A stretch of 61,285 nt of DNA from Chitinophaga sp. GbtcB8 (GTDB taxonomy: Bacteria; Bacteroidota; Bacteroidia; Chitinophagales; Chitinophagaceae): positions 1 through 61,285 of the forward strand of contig NZ_JAGXJN010000046.1 of assembly GCF_019091455.1 (NCBI RefSeq), given 5' to 3'. Positions 25,928-35,800 of this stretch are shown in pieces. Below the pieces are notes generated by a model that had not been told where the DNA came from, did no database searches, and saw only the letters and a list, made by a program, of their open reading frames with translations. Made by a program: the position numbers and the translations under genes. How positions within the stretch are numbered: position 1 is the stretch's first letter; each line of letters opens with the position of its first letter.

Positions 25928-28165
25928 ATGCATTTACCCGCACTTATTACAGATCTGGCATTAATACTGGCGGCCGCGGCCGTTACAACACTGATCTTCA
26001 AAAAGTTGCGGCAACCGCTGGTGTTAGGGTACATTGTAGCCGGCCTGCTGGTAGGGCCGCATGTATCGCTGGTACCTACGGTATCTGACGAAGCCAATAT
26101 TCAAACCTGGTCCGAAATAGGGGTTATTTTCCTGCTCTTTAGCCTGGGCCTGGAGTTCAGTTTCAAGAAGTTAATAAAGGTAGGAGGGAGCGCCTCTATT
26201 ACCGCTGTTATAGAAGTAGTTATTATGCTGGGGCTGGGGTATGCAGCCGGGCATTTGCTGGGCTGGTCTACCATGGACAGCATTTTCCTGGGTGGTATCC
26301 TGTCTGTTTCCTCTACTACCATTATAATCCGCGCTTTTGAGGAGCTGGGTATTAAAGGCCAGCAGTTTGCCGGCCTGGTATTCGGTATCCTGGTGGTAGA
26401 AGACCTGGTGGCCATTGTGTTACTGGTGTTATTATCCACCCTGGCAGCCAGCCGGCAGTTTGCCGGCATGGAAATGTTAGGCTCTGTGGTAAAGCTGTTG
26501 TTCTTCCTCATCATCTGGTTTGTGTCAGGCATCTTTTTCCTGCCGACTTTGCTGAAACGCACCCGTAAGCTCATGAACGAGGAAACCCTGCTGGTTACTT
26601 CCATTGGCTTATGCCTGTTAATGGTGGTGCTGGCTACACAGGCTGGTTTTTCACCGGCCCTGGGCGCCTTTGTAATGGGTTCTATACTGGCTGAAACTAC
26701 GCAGGCGGAAAAGATAGAACACCTGGTAAAACCGGTAAAAGAGCTGTTTGGCGCCGTGTTCTTTGTATCAGTGGGTATGCTAATAGACCCGGCCATGATC
26801 CTGAAATATGCCGTACCGGTAGTCATTATCACCGTTATTACGGTATTGGGCAAGCTGCTAAGCACCACTATTGGCGCACTGGTAGCTGGCCAGCCATTAA
26901 AACCGGCAGTACAGGCAGGTATGAGCCTGGCGCAGATAGGGGAGTTCTCCTTTATCATTGCCACGCTGGGGGTAACATTGAAAGTAACCAGCGATTTCCT
27001 GTATCCTATTGCAGTGGCAGTATCTGCCGTTACCACCTTTACCACCCCTTACCTTATAAAAGTTTCAGAGCCGGTATACACGCGTATTGCAGCTGTATTA
27101 CCGCACCGCTGGAAGACCACATTAAACCGCTATAGCGCAGCTACACAAACCATTGCAGTGGTAAGCGACTGGAAGCAGGTGCTGCGTTCCTACTTCATGA
27201 ACATCATCCTGTTCTCCGTGATCATTGTGGCTATTGTGCTGCTATCGGCCTATTACATACTGCCCATGACCGGTGGCAACACACCAGACCATCACTGGGC
27301 ACGTATTGCCACTGCGCTGGTAACCCTGCTGGTATTATCGCCATTTTTGTGGGCGCTGGTATTCCGCGGGGCGGGCAGCCAGGCAGCCGCTAACATCTGG
27401 CAGCAAAAGAAATACCGGGGCCCGCTGGTGCTGCTGCGTACCTTTCGGGTAGCGGTGGCAGTATTCTTTGTTGGTTTTTCTGTAGACCAGTTCTTTTCCA
27501 CCACAGTAGCCCTGGTGGTTACATTGGTTATCATAGGGTTACTGCTGATATTCTCCCGCAGGCTGCAGGCATTTTATGGCTCTATTGAAGCGCGTTTCTT
27601 TTCCAACTTCAATGAAAGGGATGCCCGTGTAGGCAGTATTAACAAACAGGTACTGGCGCCCTGGGATGCGCACCTGGCCGTAATTGAAATACAACCTACC
27701 TCACCCGCTATTGGCAAAACATTGCTGGAGCTGGCCCTGCGTGAAAAGTTTGGTACCAATATCGTGTTAATAAAAAGGGGGCAGCAGCAATTTGCAGCTC
27801 CGGGTGGTACGGAACGTTTATACCCTGGTGATGTAGTAACGGTAATAGGTACGGATGACCAGATCACGCAGCTCAATCATTTCCTGGAAGAGGCAGATGG
27901 CAGTCTGGAAGGAAAGACCATGCGGGGGCACGATATTGTATTGCGCCGCTACCTGATAAAGGAAGGTATGCCATTGTTCCGCAAAACCATCCGCGAAGCA
28001 GGCATACGGGAGAAAACCCAGGGAATGGTATTGGGTATTGAACGCAGCGGGCAGCGTATCCTGAACCCTGAATCTACTACGGTATTGGAAGAAGGAGATA
28101 TTGTGTGGGTAGCCGGAAGCGATAAAGGATTATCAGAGTTTTTTAAGAGAACAGAAATACACTAA
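25928..28165 (+). CDS. CPA2 monovalent cation:proton antiporter with RCK_C tail
   Basis: 745 residues. About 12 membrane helices of the Na+/H+ exchanger fold (residues 5-385; LRQPLVLGYIVAGLLVGPH, VLVVEDLVAIVLL-like segment, FSPALGAFVMGSILAET). A second set of about 4 helices (about 420-545) is followed by two TrkA-C/RCK_C domains (about 575-650 and 660-742). No NAD-binding TrkA-N domain is seen, unlike KefB/KefC. It exchanges K+ or Na+ for protons in the inner membrane. It sits 100 bp after marR, with family C and A repeats on either side. Confidence 0.9.
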   Translation: MHLPALITDLALILAAAAVTTLIFKKLRQPLVLGYIVAGLLVGPHVSLVPTVSDEANIQTWSEIGVIFLLFSLGLEFSFKKLIKVGGSASITAVIEVVIMLGLGYAAGHLLGWSTMDSIFLGGILSVSSTTIIIRAFEELGIKGQQFAGLVFGILVVEDLVAIVLLVLLSTLAASRQFAGMEMLGSVVKLLFFLIIWFVSGIFFLPTLLKRTRKLMNEETLLVTSIGLCLLMVVLATQAGFSPALGAFVMGSILAETTQAEKIEHLVKPVKELFGAVFFVSVGMLIDPAMILKYAVPVVIITVITVLGKLLSTTIGALVAGQPLKPAVQAGMSLAQIGEFSFIIATLGVTLKVTSDFLYPIAVAVSAVTTFTTPYLIKVSEPVYTRIAAVLPHRWKTTLNRYSAATQTIAVVSDWKQVLRSYFMNIILFSVIIVAIVLLSAYYILPMTGGNTPDHHWARIATALVTLLVLSPFLWALVFRGAGSQAAANIWQQKKYRGPLVLLRTFRVAVAVFFVGFSVDQFFSTTVALVVTLVIIGLLLIFSRRLQAFYGSIEARFFSNFNERDARVGSINKQVLAPWDAHLAVIEIQPTSPAIGKTLLELALREKFGTNIVLIKRGQQQFAAPGGTERLYPGDVVTVIGTDDQITQLNHFLEEADGSLEGKTMRGHDIVLRRYLIKEGMPLFRKTIREAGIREKTQGMVLGIERSGQRILNPESTTVLEEGDIVWVAGSDKGLSEFFKRTEIH

Positions 28166-28310
28166 TTACGGATCATCAATTACGGATTACAAATTAAAAA
28201 AACAGCATGCAACTAAAACATTCGTAACCCGTAATTGAATAATCCGCAATTAAATCATCCCCCCCTTTAATATGACACAATTGCATTCGTAAATTCGTAA
28301 TTATCACTCG
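28162..28310. repeat. family A heptad repeat, full palindromic copy
   Basis: First array CTAATTA, CGGATCA, TCAATTA, CGGATTA, CAAATTA (28162-28196). Facing array ATTCGTA, ACCCGTA, ATTGAAT, AATCCGC, AATTAAA (28220-28254). A third short piece (28284-28310) covers the stop of the minus-strand gene. It fills the whole convergent gap. Confidence 0.8.
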
Positions 28311-29119
28311 TAGCTCAATCGTGTTGTCTCCCTGCTCCCGTCAGCACCATAAATGGCCGTTACGCTGGTTGGATATTGAGCGCTATTATATTCGTATTTA
28401 TAGCTCGTCGTAGTTTTATCAGCACCCTGTGTGCTGATAATTTGTTCGGTTAAAACATTGTTGTTGGATAAAAAGGCCGGCATAATGTCGGTAATGTAAC
28501 ACAGCCCGTTTATGCGCTGCTGCGGATTCAGCTTTTTATCATAGCTGTACAACATGGTGCTGCTAAGGGCAAAGTTGCCACTGGTGCCCATTCTGCCGTA
28601 ATTATCCAGCTGGATCACATTTCCTGCATTGTCCCAGGTGTAAGCCTGGTAATTATGATTTTCAAAATGATTGTTTACGTTTTTGCCGAAAAAGTAACGG
28701 GCGGTGATATGGCCGGTTTCGTTATATACCAGCGAATCGTAAGCCTGAATGCTGCCTTCAGTGTAATAGTGGATCTTTTCTATGCGGCTGTAATCATCGG
28801 TGTAATCAAAAGAAGAAAAGAGCTGGCTGTCTTCCCCGTTTGCCCGGTCAGATACCAGGGTGCTTACCAGGTGCCCGCTTTCATACACCGGAATACGTAT
28901 ATCGGTATACGTTTCTTCTACGGTGCGCTGTATGCGTGTTAGCCTGCTAATGGCATGCTGCAGATTGTAAGTGATCAGTGTAGTACTGGCATGACTGTTA
29001 ATAGCTTGCAGAAAGGGGCGATCCGTATTACCCTCGTCGTTGTTCCGGAATGATGTTAATGCGATGGCAGCAATCGTGGCAACCAGGGCCACCCCCTCCT
29101 TAAAGCTGTTGGTCTTCAT
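28304..29119 (-). CDS. exported hypothetical protein with YD-like text repeats
   Basis: 271 residues. An N-terminal hydrophobic segment (EGVALVATIAAIALTSF) suggests a signal peptide or anchor. The body is Tyr/Asp/Asn-rich with loosely repeated YD-like motifs (SSFDYTDDYSRIEKIHYY; YTWDNAGNVIQLDNYG; MLYSYDKKLNPQQRI; YKYEYNSAQYPTSVTAIY), as in DUF4595-like surface proteins of Bacteroidota. Function unknown. The final codons and TGA stop overlap a family A repeat. Confidence 0.65.
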   Translation of the reverse strand: MKTNSFKEGVALVATIAAIALTSFRNNDEGNTDRPFLQAINSHASTTLITYNLQHAISRLTRIQRTVEETYTDIRIPVYESGHLVSTLVSDRANGEDSQLFSSFDYTDDYSRIEKIHYYTEGSIQAYDSLVYNETGHITARYFFGKNVNNHFENHNYQAYTWDNAGNVIQLDNYGRMGTSGNFALSSTMLYSYDKKLNPQQRINGLCYITDIMPAFLSNNNVLTEQIISTQGADKTTTSYKYEYNSAQYPTSVTAIYGADGSRETTRLSYE

Positions 29120-29320
29120 AGGTGTACAAGTCGGTTAATAGGAATATTGGAATAGTGACGTTTCAAAAATAATAAAAAACGATAATATGTAGATATGGCA
29201 TTTTAGTGGTATCTGTTTCGGGATGGGATAAACATTTTATGCAGCGTGCTGTTATAATTATAACCATGCCACCCTTATGAGGAACCGTCATACGCTACAA
29301 ATTCACATAAAATGATCGTA

Positions 29321-29965
29321 ATGAAAAAGTTGCGGAGTGTTCTGCTGGGTATAGGCATTGTTTTGGGCGCCTGCTCAGGTTCCACACGTATTACCGGCTC
29401 CTGGAAAAATCCGGAGGCCAAACCAGCTGCAAAAAGTTATAACAGCGTTTTTATTGCCGCCATGATCCGCAATCCGGAAGTTCGTGTGAAGCTGGAAAAT
29501 GCCCTGGCCGTGCAGGCTGATATGCGCGATATTAAACCCTTCAAGAGCACAGATTATTTATCCCCCCGTTTTGTAGAAAAACGTATGCCGGAGCGGCAGG
29601 AGCTGGTACAGAAGATCCAGGCCAGCGGTGCACAAACTATTTTTACAGTGTCCTTATTGGATAAGCGTAGTGAAACCCGTTATGTACCGGGCGCCATTAC
29701 TTATGCGCCGGTGCCTGCTTATGGATGGTACCGCGGTTTTTATGCTTATTACGCACACTGGTATCCCTGGGTGTATGATCCGGGGTATTATGCAAAGGAA
29801 AGAACGTATTTCCTGGAGGCTAACCTTTATGATGCCGGTAATGAGCAGCTGTTATGGTCTGCCCAGTCTGAAACTATTAATCCCGCCAGTGTAGATCAGT
29901 TTGTGCGGGAATATCCGCAAAAGCTGGTGGCGCAGCTGCTTAAGGACGGTGTCCTTAAGAATTAA
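29321..29965 (+). CDS. DUF4136-like lipoprotein
   Basis: 214 residues from ATG 29321 (another ATG at 29312). Lipobox GIVLGACSGS (Cys about 17). After the signal: STRITGSWKNPEAK, a conserved beta segment SVFIAAMIRNPEVRVKLENAL, QASGAQTIFTVSLLDK and a Tyr/Trp-rich loop (YGWYRGFYAYYAHWYPW). The layout fits DUF4136-type lipoproteins that bind envelope components, function unknown. The stop codon is in a family C repeat. Confidence 0.68.
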   Translation: MKKLRSVLLGIGIVLGACSGSTRITGSWKNPEAKPAAKSYNSVFIAAMIRNPEVRVKLENALAVQADMRDIKPFKSTDYLSPRFVEKRMPERQELVQKIQASGAQTIFTVSLLDKRSETRYVPGAITYAPVPAYGWYRGFYAYYAHWYPWVYDPGYYAKERTYFLEANLYDAGNEQLLWSAQSETINPASVDQFVREYPQKLVAQLLKDGVLKN

Positions 29966-30063
29966 TAATAATGAAGAATGAATAATTAATAATCGCCCCC
30001 CTCATTTTTTGCACTCCTGGCTATCTGACTATTAATTATTCATTCTTAATTCTTCACTATTAG
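29959..30063. repeat. family C heptad repeat, full palindromic copy
   Basis: Array GAATTAA, TAATAAT, GAAGAAT, GAATAAT, TAATAAT (29959-29993) faces CTATTAA, TTATTCA, TTCTTAA, TTCTTCA, CTATTAG (30029-30063). It contains the stop codons of both convergent neighbours (ends at 29965 and 30060). Confidence 0.8.
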
Positions 30064-30278
30064 TACTTCATGGTAGTATCCTTCTTCTTCCAGTCCTTGT
30101 CCTTTTTCTTCCACTCTTTGTCTCCTTTCATTTTGTGTTTTCTCATGGAAGTGTCCCGTATTGAAGTGTCCTGCTGATATGAATTAGAGGGGGCTACATT
30201 ATGGGGCATGGTGCCCTGTGCTATGACCAGGCCACCAAAGGCCATGGCTAAGCTTAAAATGGTGAGATGCTTTTTCAT
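30060..30278 (-). CDS. small exported Lys-rich protein, unknown
   Basis: 72 residues with a signal peptide (MKKHLTILSLAMAFGGLVIAQ). The mature part is short, disordered and highly basic, with repeated Trp-Lys-Lys blocks (EWKKKDKDWKKKDTTMKY). No family recognised. Its stop lies in a family C repeat. The region 30279-30574 upstream holds no further gene that I can support. Confidence 0.6.
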   Translation of the reverse strand: MKKHLTILSLAMAFGGLVIAQGTMPHNVAPSNSYQQDTSIRDTSMRKHKMKGDKEWKKKDKDWKKKDTTMKY

Positions 30279-30574
30279 GACTTAATTTTTATGGTGAGTG
30301 ATAAAATTTCATTAATACAGGTAACTAAAACCCTGCATCCTTTTTAAGGCAGAAGGAGTATGCTCTATTGATATGATTATCACGTAATTATAGACTGTGC
30401 ATGCGGTTGGCAGGAATTAGCAGGCGGGTAATGAATGTGGATTTTTAAACACGGATTGTAAACAGAATCCCCATATTTGAAATTGCGGTAGCCCGTGAAA
30501 TGCGTGTACAACACACGTTTTGAGGCTGTTGAATAGCTGGGGTTATGTGTTATTTCCATTCCGTTGTTTGTGTC

Positions 30575-30805
30575 TTAGCTATTTGTAGGTTTTCCGTCCG
30601 TTAATTCATCCTCTTCAAAACCGGATTCATTCAGATCCGCTGTATCACGATGTTTTTTGTCCTCCTCATCTTCGCGCTCATCCTGGTCCTGCATCCGTAA
30701 ACTCTGATCATCCTGTGGGTTTAACCCCGAATTTTTGCTGTTGGAAGGATCGCGCAGATCATTGTTCTGCTTCTGTTTCGGGTCAAGTTGATCTTTTGTT
30801 TGCAT
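30575..30805 (-). CDS. small acidic hydrophilic protein, unknown
   Basis: 76 residues without signal or membrane segment, dominated by Asp, Glu, Lys, Gln and Asn (QDQDEREDEEDKKHRDTADL). Probably disordered. Similar small proteins are common in Chitinophagaceae, but I know no function. It lies 25 bp downstream of a tiny membrane-protein gene and may be co-transcribed. Confidence 0.55.
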   Translation of the reverse strand: MQTKDQLDPKQKQNNDLRDPSNSKNSGLNPQDDQSLRMQDQDEREDEEDKKHRDTADLNESGFEEDELTDGKPTNS

Positions 30806-30830
30806 AATATCAATTTTTAAAGAGTGATCG

Positions 30831-30935
30831 CTACTGTTTTTCCTTCATGGTACCTTTTTTGCCACGGTAAGGCCACACGATATAAATGATCACTAACAAA
30901 AGGAGAATACCCAGCACAACTAATGAAGTAAGCAT
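30831..30935 (-). CDS. 34-residue single-helix membrane protein
   Basis: An ATG-to-TAG frame of 35 codons. Residues 2-20 are a strong membrane helix (MLTSLVVLGILLLLVIIYIV), followed by WPYRGKKGTMKEKQ, a positive tail that should stay in the cytoplasm. This single-helix-plus-basic-tail pattern is typical of small bacterial membrane proteins. It is 25 bp upstream of the acidic 76-residue gene, so the two may form an operon. Confidence 0.5.
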   Translation of the reverse strand: MLTSLVVLGILLLLVIIYIVWPYRGKKGTMKEKQ

Positions 30936-31412
30936 AACATTGGGTTTTGGTTATACTATGCCTATACAAGCATCAGGCCAGCTAAAACAGCAGCAGCCAC
31001 AGGCGTAACACCCAAAATGGCCTAACCTTTTTAATGGACAATATTATTATCAGGTTACGGGGGTAAAACGGAGAAGCGCCTGGGAATGCCTTAATTTTAA
31101 AGGGTTTTAACCGTTTTTACATAGTGGTGGAATGATGTACAAAAAGCGCAGGTAACAGCAGGGGAAAAATGCGGGCAGGAGTAATAATAGCAGGCAATGA
31201 CCGCGCAGACTACTGTGGTGAAATGCCCTTTAATGCGTGTCAGTACTGGCATTGCGGCAAAGGAGGTCCGGTGATTTGTAACAGGTGGTACTCTTATAAT
31301 AGCTATGCGGCCGGTATACATTAGTGAGCAGAAAAAATAGAAAAATTGTCCATCAATTGAAAAAGAATCTCTATTGTCAGCAGGCTGGGGGATATTGTAA
31401 TTTAGCGTTGTT
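30936..31412. other. intergenic region, no gene supported
   Basis: 477 bp between divergent genes. The minus-strand frame 31097-31432 overlaps the MFS start and has no family match. I see AT-rich stretches that could hold promoters for both sides, but no convincing motif, repeat or RNA. Confidence 0.5.
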
Positions 31413-32837
31413 ATGAAAAATGATACGTACAACCACCTTTACCTGTTTATTATTTCCATGATCTCCGCAATGGGCGGGTTCCTTTTTGGGTACGACTGGG
31501 TAGTGATAGGAGGGGCTAAACCTTTTTACGAACGCTTTTTTGGTATCACCCAGTCACCGGCTGCACAGGGCTGGGCCATGAGCTGTGCCCTGGTAGGCTG
31601 TTTGGCAGGCGCGGCTATTTCCGGTATCCTCAGTGACCGGTATGGCCGTAAAAAACTGCTGATGCTGTCTGCTGCCTTGTTCCTGGTATCCTCCTGGCTT
31701 ACAGGCGCAGCGCATTCTTTCCAGAGTTTTGTGGTCTATCGTATTATTGGCGGCATTGGTATTGGCCTGGCCTCCAACCTGTCGCCTATGTACATTGCAG
31801 AGGTTACACCGGCCCATTTGCGGGGCAAATATGTATCCATTAACCAGCTTACACTGGTAATAGGCATACTGGCTGCACAGATCTTTAACTGGCTGATCGC
31901 AGAACCGGTACCTACCGGCGCTACGGACGATCTTATCCTGCAATCCTGGAACGGGCAAACCGGCTGGCGTATTATGTTCTGGGCTGCGCTGGTACCCTCT
32001 GCATTATTCCTGCTGTTGCTGATCTGGTTACCGGAAAGCCCGCGCTGGCTGGCCACTAAAAATTATAGTGATAAAGCCCGGCAGGTGCTCACCAAAATAG
32101 GTGGCGCAGCCTATGCGCAGGCAGAGCTGCAGGCCATTACACAAACTACGGATGGCGATACCCGCGTGCGCTTACAGCAGCTGCTGAAACCCGGTGTGTC
32201 ACGCATTCTGCTCATAGGGATCGTCATTGCGGCATTCCAGCAATGGTGCGGCATCAATGTTATTTTCAATTATGCGGAGGAAGTATTTGCGGCGGCCGGT
32301 TATGGCGTATCGCAGATACTGCTGAATATTGTGATCACCGGCGGCGTGAATTTAATATTCACACTGGTGGCCATGTACACGGTAGACCGTTGGGGCAGGC
32401 GCCGTTTAATGCTGATTGGGGCTGGTGGTTTGGCTATGATCTACGCCATTATGGGGCTGTTATACTTTATGCATTTCAGCGGCTGGCCTTTGCTGCTGCT
32501 GGTGGTAATGGCTATTGGCTGTTATGCTATGTCGCTGGCGCCGGTAACCTGGGTGGTGCTTTCTGAGATCTTCCCTAACCGCTTGCGGGGTAGTATGATG
32601 TCTATAGCCACACTTTCCCTCTGGGCGGCCAGCTTTGGGCTTACATACACCTTTCCTTTGCTGAACAGCGCCCTGGGCGCCTCCGGCACATTCTGGGGCT
32701 ACGGCGTGATCTGCATTGCAGGTTTCATATTTATCCGGAGCTCTTTACCCGAAACAAAAGGCAAAACGCTGGAAGAGATAGAACAATCCATTGGCACAAC
32801 GGCTGTTGCAGACGGCCGGCATTTTGCCGCTAATTAA
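31413..32837 (+). CDS. MFS sugar porter
   Basis: 474 residues, 12 membrane helices. Sugar-porter signatures: GGFLFGYDWVVIGG in helix 1, GILSDRYGRKKLLML (loop 2-3), YIAEVTPAHLRGKYVSINQL, PESPRWLATK (after helix 6), QQWCGINVIFNYAEE in helix 7, DRWGRRRLMLIG (loop 8-9) and PETKGKTLEEIE at the end. It imports a monosaccharide, most like the XylE/GLUT branch, by proton symport or facilitated diffusion. The DUF5107 gene starts 38 bp downstream in the same direction, so the two are probably an operon. Confidence 0.93.
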   Translation: MKNDTYNHLYLFIISMISAMGGFLFGYDWVVIGGAKPFYERFFGITQSPAAQGWAMSCALVGCLAGAAISGILSDRYGRKKLLMLSAALFLVSSWLTGAAHSFQSFVVYRIIGGIGIGLASNLSPMYIAEVTPAHLRGKYVSINQLTLVIGILAAQIFNWLIAEPVPTGATDDLILQSWNGQTGWRIMFWAALVPSALFLLLLIWLPESPRWLATKNYSDKARQVLTKIGGAAYAQAELQAITQTTDGDTRVRLQQLLKPGVSRILLIGIVIAAFQQWCGINVIFNYAEEVFAAAGYGVSQILLNIVITGGVNLIFTLVAMYTVDRWGRRRLMLIGAGGLAMIYAIMGLLYFMHFSGWPLLLLVVMAIGCYAMSLAPVTWVVLSEIFPNRLRGSMMSIATLSLWAASFGLTYTFPLLNSALGASGTFWGYGVICIAGFIFIRSSLPETKGKTLEEIEQSIGTTAVADGRHFAAN

Positions 32838-32875
32838 CAAGCGTACATTATCTCATTTAAATACAACAATTTGTT

Positions 32876-35800
32876 ATGGAAGTTAAAGCCTGGCAGCAGG
32901 CCGTCCGTATCCCAACCTATGGCATCGGGCAGCCTGAGAAACATCCGGTATTCCTGGAAAAAAGAGTATACCAGGGCAGCAGCGGCGCCGTATACCCGTA
33001 CCCGGTAGTAGAGAAAATATTGGATGAAAAAACGGACCAGGAATGGCAGGCCGTTTTCCTGGAAAATGATTACCTGCTTATTATGATCCTGCCGGAACTG
33101 GGCGGCCGCATACAACGCGCCTATGATAAAGTGAAACAACGGCATTTTGTATATCATAACCAGGTTATAAAACCTGCGCTGGTGGGCCTTACCGGGCCCT
33201 GGATCTCCGGCGGCATAGAGTTTAACTGGCCCCAGCACCACCGCCCCGGTACGTATGAGCCGGTTGACTGGAGCATTGAACACTTCGCGGATGGCAGCGT
33301 AACCGTATGGTGCAGTGAGCTGGAAAGAATGTTCCGTACCAAAGGCATGGCCGGTTTTACCCTGTACCCGGATAAGGCGTATATGGAAATAAAAGTGCAG
33401 CTCTACCACCGTACCCCATTGCCGCAAACCTTTTTATGGTGGGCCCACCCCGCGGTGCATGTGAATGAGCACTCCCAGTCCGTATTTCCGCCGGATGTAC
33501 ATGCAGTGTTTGATCACGGTAAGCGGGATGTATCGCGCTTCCCGGTGGCTACAGGCACTTATTATAAAGTAGATTATTCCGCGGGCGTGGATATTTCCCG
33601 CTACCGTAATATACCCGTACCTACTTCTTACATGGCCATTACCTCTAACTACGATTTTGTAGGCGGTTATGAGCATGATACGCAGGGTGGTTTGCTGCAT
33701 GTGGCCAATCATCACGTATCGCCCGGTAAAAAACAGTGGACCTGGGGTAACAGTGATTTTGGACTGGCCTGGGACCGCAACCTTACGGATGAAGACGGGC
33801 CTTATATAGAGCTGATGTGCGGTGTGTACACCGATAACCAGCCGGATTTTTCCTGGCTGATGCCCTATGAGGAAAAAAGTTTTACGCAATACTTTATGCC
33901 TTACAGCCAGGTAGGGCTGGTGAAAAATGCCAGCAAAGACCTGGTGATGAACCTGGAGGTAAGTAACGGCACGGCTATGCTGAAGCTTTACGCTACCGGC
34001 GTTTTCCCGCAAAGTCGCATTGTGCTGTATGACCAGGGTACGGAGATCTGGAGCCGCACGGCAGACCTGTTGCCTGCCGCTTACCTGGAAGAAGCCATTG
34101 CTTTAACAGATGCAGGCGAAAGCACCCGTTACCGTATTGCCATCTACAACCAGCAGGGTAAGCTAATGCTGGAATGGCAGCCCGCGCCGGATACTATACA
34201 AGCTATGCCCCTGGCAGCCCGCGCTGCACTGGCGCCGGCAGATATAACGGAGATAGAACAGCTGTATCTTACCGGCCTGCACCTGGAACAATACCGGCAT
34301 GCCACCTATAACCCGGTAGATTATTACCAGGAAGGCCTGCGCCGCGATCCTGGAGATGTGCGCTGCAACAATGCCCTGGGGAAATGGTACCTGCGCCGTT
34401 TGTTATTAGAGGATGCGGAAAAATGTTTCCGCCGTGCTATTGATACTTTAACCAGCCGGAATCCCAACCCTTATGACGGAGAGCCTTATTACAACCTGGG
34501 CCTGTGCCTGCGCTGGCAGCAGCGTTTAACGGAAGCCTACGGCGCGTTCTATAAAGGCGCCTGGAATGCAGCCTGGCAGCCTGCCGGTTACTACCAGCTG
34601 GCGCTGATATCTGCTACCCGCCAGAACTGGGATGCTGCGCTGGACGAAGCTACCCGCTCCCTGCACGGCAACTGGCACCATCATAAAACACGCCACCTGC
34701 TGATCAGCATTTTACGGCAACAGGGCAAACAGGCAGCAGCGCTGGAATTAGCCAATGCATCCCTGCAGCTGGATCATTTTAATACCGGTGCGCACTTTGA
34801 AAAATACCTGCTGACGAACGATCAAAAAGTATTACAGGAGCTGCAGGTATTGTTACGCGGCAATATTCATAACTACATAGAGTTTGCATTGGACTACCAG
34901 GCTGCCGGCATGTATGCGGAAGCATTGCAGCTGCTGCAAGCCGGTATTGACCAGCAAACCAGCGTATACCCTTTAGCGTGGTATTTTATGGCATCCGCTG
35001 CATGGGAAGCCGGCAATACAGCCGCTGCACACAATTACTGGAAAAAAGCAGCACAGGCTGCGCCGGATTATTGTTTCCCGCATCAGCAGGAGGCTGCCCT
35101 GGCCTTACAGCTGGCCATACAGCAACACCCGGAAGATGCGCGTGCGCCTTATTACCTGGGTAACTACTGGTACCATTTCCGCCAGTATGAAAAAGCCATT
35201 GCCTGCTGGGAAAAAGCCCGGCAGCTGGACGACCGTTTTACCACCGTGCACCGTAACCTGGCCTTAGCGCTGTATAACAAACGTAACCAGCCTGCAGAAG
35301 CTACGGCCAGCCTTGAAAAAGCTTTTGAGCTGGATGAAACCGACGCCCGCATTTGCATGGAGCTGGACCAGCTGTACAAACGCCTGAATAAACCGGCGGC
35401 CACCCGCCTGCTTATGCTGGAAAAATACCCTGCACTGGTAAATGACCGTGACGATCTGTTCCTGGAAAAGATCACCTTATATAACCTGCTGGGCCGCCAC
35501 CAGGAAGCCTATAACCTGCTGATGCAGCGCAACTTTCACCCCTGGGAAGGCGGTGAGGGAAAGGTAACTTTCCAGTATGTGTATAGCCTGGTTTCTATGG
35601 CCAAAGCGGCCATTAACGCGGCTGACTATACGAAAGCATTACAGCTGCTGGAACAGGCCCGCCAATACCCGCATAACCTGGGAGAAGGCAAGCTGTATGG
35701 CGCGCAGGAAAATGATATTGATTACTGGAGCGGCTGCGCCTATGCCGGTTTGGGAAAAACCGCAGAAGCAAAAGCCTGCTGGGAGCGCGCTGCCACCGGG

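Noticed and set aside
31097..31432. 111-codon minus-strand frame
   Set aside because: Overlaps the MFS start, low-complexity start, no family match.
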